Source of the DNA: Acidobacterium sp049965615
GTDB taxonomy: Bacteria; Acidobacteriota; Terriglobia; Terriglobales; Acidobacteriaceae
DNA length: 64,000 nt
Direction: 5' to 3'
Assembly (NCBI GenBank): GCA_049965615.1
Contig: JBMFWD010000003.1
Location: 1-64,000, forward strand
Shown here: positions 61,986-64,000 of the stretch, piece by piece
How positions within the stretch are numbered: position 1 is the first letter of the stretch
Layout of the letters: every line of letters begins with the position of its first letter
Notes under the pieces: generated by a model
Seen by the model: only the letters and a program-made list of their open reading frames with translations
Told to the model about the DNA's origin: nothing
The model's database searches: none
Translations under genes and position numbers: made by a program

Positions 61986-62834
61986 TTACTCCGCGGCAGG
62001 CGCCTCCGGCAGCGGAGCCGAAGCCGCCGCGCCTTTCACGCGCACCACGGTAATTTTGGTAAAACCTTCCTTAAAGCTGGGCGGACGGAGCCGCTCGGCC
62101 ATCTTGTGCATGATTTCGTCGTTGACGACGCGTTCGCGGCGGCTGTTGCGCTGCAGGCACACCTCCAGCGGAACGTCGAAAAACACGGCCTGCACTTCAT
62201 AGCCGAAGCTCTTCGCCATCTTGATCCACTGGCGGCGTTCATGCGGCGAAAGGTTCGTCGCGTCCACGTAATTCCACGGCATCTTGGCGATGAGGCGCGC
62301 GCGGAGAAGCGAACGCAGCGTCGAAAAGACCAGCCCCTGGTAGCGCTGTTCCGTGATGTCGTCAAAAAGAATGGAACGCAGCATGTCGCTCGACAGCGGC
62401 TGCACTCCACGACGTTTGAACCAGGTGGTTTTGCCTGATCCGGGCAGTCCAATCGCCAGCACGACATAGCCGCGCGGCCCCTGCGTAGCGCCTGCAGGCG
62501 CTGCGGCCTGAACTTCCGGCGGGGGCGTTGACGGGGATTCGGGCTGAGTTTCCACAACGAGTCTGCCGGTTTCCGGAGTCTCTTCGACGTCGGGGGCAGC
62601 GTCCGGACGTGCAGTAACGGGCTCTTCTACTTCGGGTTCGTGCGAAGGAGCGAGTGCTGCATCTTCCGGTTTCGCGTGGGAATCCGTTGATTTTGTGCCT
62701 TCTTCTAGATAGGAAGGGCTAAGGGGCGCCGGCCCTGAGGACGGCAGCTCCTGTCCGATTTTGCCTGTGGACTCAGAGAGATTCGGTCCACGCTTCGAGC
62801 GTCTTCTCATGCGTTCGCGCATCCATTCACGCAT
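61986..62834 (-). CDS. Polynucleotide-kinase-like P-loop protein with disordered N-terminus
   Basis: 282 residues. The first 120 residues are a basic start (MREWMRERMRRRSKR) and a long Pro/Glu/Ala-rich stretch. A P-loop kinase domain follows: Walker A GLPGSGKTT (129-137), SSDMLRSILFDD, and the lid-like VNDEIMHKMAERL region, as in T4 polynucleotide kinase-like or zeta-toxin-like kinases. Substrate (RNA/DNA end or nucleotide-sugar) unknown. TATAAA ends 4 nt before the ATG with no ribosome-binding site. Divergent from gapA. Confidence 0.72.
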   Translation of the reverse strand: MREWMRERMRRRSKRGPNLSESTGKIGQELPSSGPAPLSPSYLEEGTKSTDSHAKPEDAALAPSHEPEVEEPVTARPDAAPDVEETPETGRLVVETQPESPSTPPPEVQAAAPAGATQGPRGYVVLAIGLPGSGKTTWFKRRGVQPLSSDMLRSILFDDITEQRYQGLVFSTLRSLLRARLIAKMPWNYVDATNLSPHERRQWIKMAKSFGYEVQAVFFDVPLEVCLQRNSRRERVVNDEIMHKMAERLRPPSFKEGFTKITVVRVKGAAASAPLPEAPAAE

Positions 62835-62838
62835 AGTC

Positions 62839-62844
62839 TTTATA
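62839..62844 (-). promoter_or_regulatory. Candidate -10 element next to the kinase start codon
   Basis: TATAAA on the minus strand, 4 nt from the ATG; transcription would start at about the AUG. No matching -35 element is visible. Confidence 0.25.
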
Positions 62845-63058
62845 GTTGAGGATGTAACACAGTCGGCAGGTCATCGCAAACAGTAGGACCAGACGGCTAA
62901 TAAACTGAGTCAAGTTTGGCGCCTTTGCGGTCAGTGACGCCCAACATGAAAATCCACACAATGCTAGCATCAAATATGGTGAACGAAACGGCGTCGCTCG
63001 TCACCGGTTGTCTACTCATAAGCACGCCTCAAGCAACCCATAAGGAGAGAGAATTTCC

Positions 63059-64000
63059 ATGGCAGTGAAGGTTGGAATCAACGGTTTTGGCCGCATCGGC
63101 CGCAATGTTCTGCGCGCATCCCTCGGCAACCCCGACATCGAAGTTGTGGCCGTCAACGACCTGACGAGCCCTGCGACGCTGGCGCACCTGCTCAAGTACG
63201 ACTCGATTCTTGGCAACCTGAAGCATGAAGTCACCGCGACCGAAGATTCGATTTCGATCGACGGCAAGACGCTGAAGGTCTTCGCCGAAAAGGATCCGGC
63301 AAAGCTGCCCTGGGCATCTGTGGGCGCGCAAATCGTGGTTGAGTCGACTGGCCGCTTTACCGACGCCAAAGTGGCCAACAGCCACCTGGGCAGTACGGTG
63401 AAGAAGGTCATCATCTCCGCCCCGGCCACCAACGAAGACCTCACGGTGGTTCTGGGTGTCAACGAAGACAAGTACGACGCGGCGAAGCACAATGTGATTT
63501 CCAATGCTTCCTGCACGACGAACTGCCTGGCGCCGCTCGTGAAGGTGATGCACGAGAACTTTGGACTGGTCACAGGCATCATGACCACCATCCACAGCTA
63601 CACCAACGACCAGGTCATCCTCGACTTTCCGCATAAGGACCTCCGCCGCGCCCGCGCTGCCGCGATCAACATGATCCCCAGCTCCACTGGCGCCGCCAAG
63701 GCCCTCAAGCTCGTGATTCCCGAAATGGCCGGCAGGCTGGACGGTTTTGCCATCCGCGTCCCGACCCCGAACGTTTCCGTAGTGGACCTGACCTTTGTCG
63801 CTGAAAAGCCGGTAAGCGTGGCTACCGTGAACAAGGCCGTCGAAGAAGCCTCCAAAGGCGCGCTCAAGGGTATTCTCGGTTACGAAACCGCTCCGCTGGT
63901 TTCGAGCGACTTCAAGGGCGACCCGCGCTCCTCAATCTTCGATTCGGAGCTGACCAAGGTCCTCGGCCAGTCGGTCAAGGTCATCAGCTGGTACGACAAC
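63059..64000 (+). CDS. gapA: Glyceraldehyde-3-phosphate dehydrogenase (partial, runs off the window)
   Basis: 314 codons shown, no stop before the window end. Type I phosphorylating GAPDH of glycolysis. NAD-binding GINGFGRIGRNVLR (6-19), catalytic Cys152 in SNASCTTNCLAPL, and His179 in TTIHSYTNDQ. AAGGAGAG is a strong ribosome-binding site 9 nt upstream. TGCTAGCA is a small palindrome about 90 nt upstream in the shared promoter region. Confidence 0.95.
   Translation, partial: MAVKVGINGFGRIGRNVLRASLGNPDIEVVAVNDLTSPATLAHLLKYDSILGNLKHEVTATEDSISIDGKTLKVFAEKDPAKLPWASVGAQIVVESTGRFTDAKVANSHLGSTVKKVIISAPATNEDLTVVLGVNEDKYDAAKHNVISNASCTTNCLAPLVKVMHENFGLVTGIMTTIHSYTNDQVILDFPHKDLRRARAAAINMIPSSTGAAKALKLVIPEMAGRLDGFAIRVPTPNVSVVDLTFVAEKPVSVATVNKAVEEASKGALKGILGYETAPLVSSDFKGDPRSSIFDSELTKVLGQSVKVISWYDN

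Noticed and set aside
62900..62930. Possible sigma-54 promoter (TTTGGCGCCTTTGCGG) upstream of gapA
   Set aside because: The GG and GC elements are 7 nt apart, not the required 10.

Overview
The window looks like a chromosomal segment of a GC-rich Gram-negative bacterium, most likely of the Acidobacteriaceae (Terriglobia, Acidobacteriota). This is an inference from several features seen together: a fused LptC-LptA protein, a carboxypeptidase-regulatory-domain secreted protein, a YxWxxGxW-repeat protein, many secreted plant-polymer enzymes, and a gene block joining LPS export, sigma-54, HPF, RapZ, YicC, Gmk, RpoZ, CoaBC and PriA. I found no rRNA, tRNA, CRISPR array, insertion sequence, phage gene or replication origin.

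Layout. Positions 1-8.5 kb: exported glycosidase-like protein (+), korAB 2-oxoacid:ferredoxin oxidoreductase (-), a DapA-family lyase (+), and an APC-type permease (-). Positions 8.5-16 kb: small membrane protein, a stand-alone acyl-CoA mutase large subunit with isobutyryl-CoA-mutase-type specificity residues, a LacI-family regulator, then a formate-dehydrogenase-like molybdoenzyme with its DUF1641 partner. Positions 16-28 kb: secreted regulatory-domain protein, aldo/keto reductase, Met-rich periplasmic protein, homoserine dehydrogenase, a second, paralogous LacI regulator followed by a Tat-exported GH1 beta-glucosidase, and the tyrosine catabolic pair fahA-hmgA. Positions 28-38 kb: small secreted and zinc-ribbon proteins, mtnA, a PfkB sugar kinase, an ABC exporter, a quinol-monooxygenase-like ABM protein, a tannase/feruloyl esterase, DUF1810 and an outer-membrane beta-barrel. 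Positions 38-46 kb: feoAB, two ABC-F translation-factor ATPases, a WecG-type glycosyltransferase and murB.

Positions 46-62 kb hold 13 minus-strand genes read as dinB, lptCA fusion, lptB, rpoN, hpf, rapZ, msbA, yicC, gmk, rpoZ, coaBC, udg, priA. Gaps are short and several stops and starts overlap, so the genes probably form one or a few transcripts linking outer-membrane biogenesis with sigma-54, ribosome hibernation, nucleotide/CoA supply and replication restart. A terminated P-loop kinase gene lies upstream, and gapA (cut by the window end) lies beyond it.

No complete new defence or mobile system is visible. The points I consider most worth checking are the LptC-LptA fusion, the Cys-Gln active site of the formate-dehydrogenase-like enzyme, the Phe/Gln mutase signature, the Leu in the RapZ P-loop, a possible structured leader RNA before mtnA, the Met-rich repeat protein, and the two LacI paralogues with a candidate operator.
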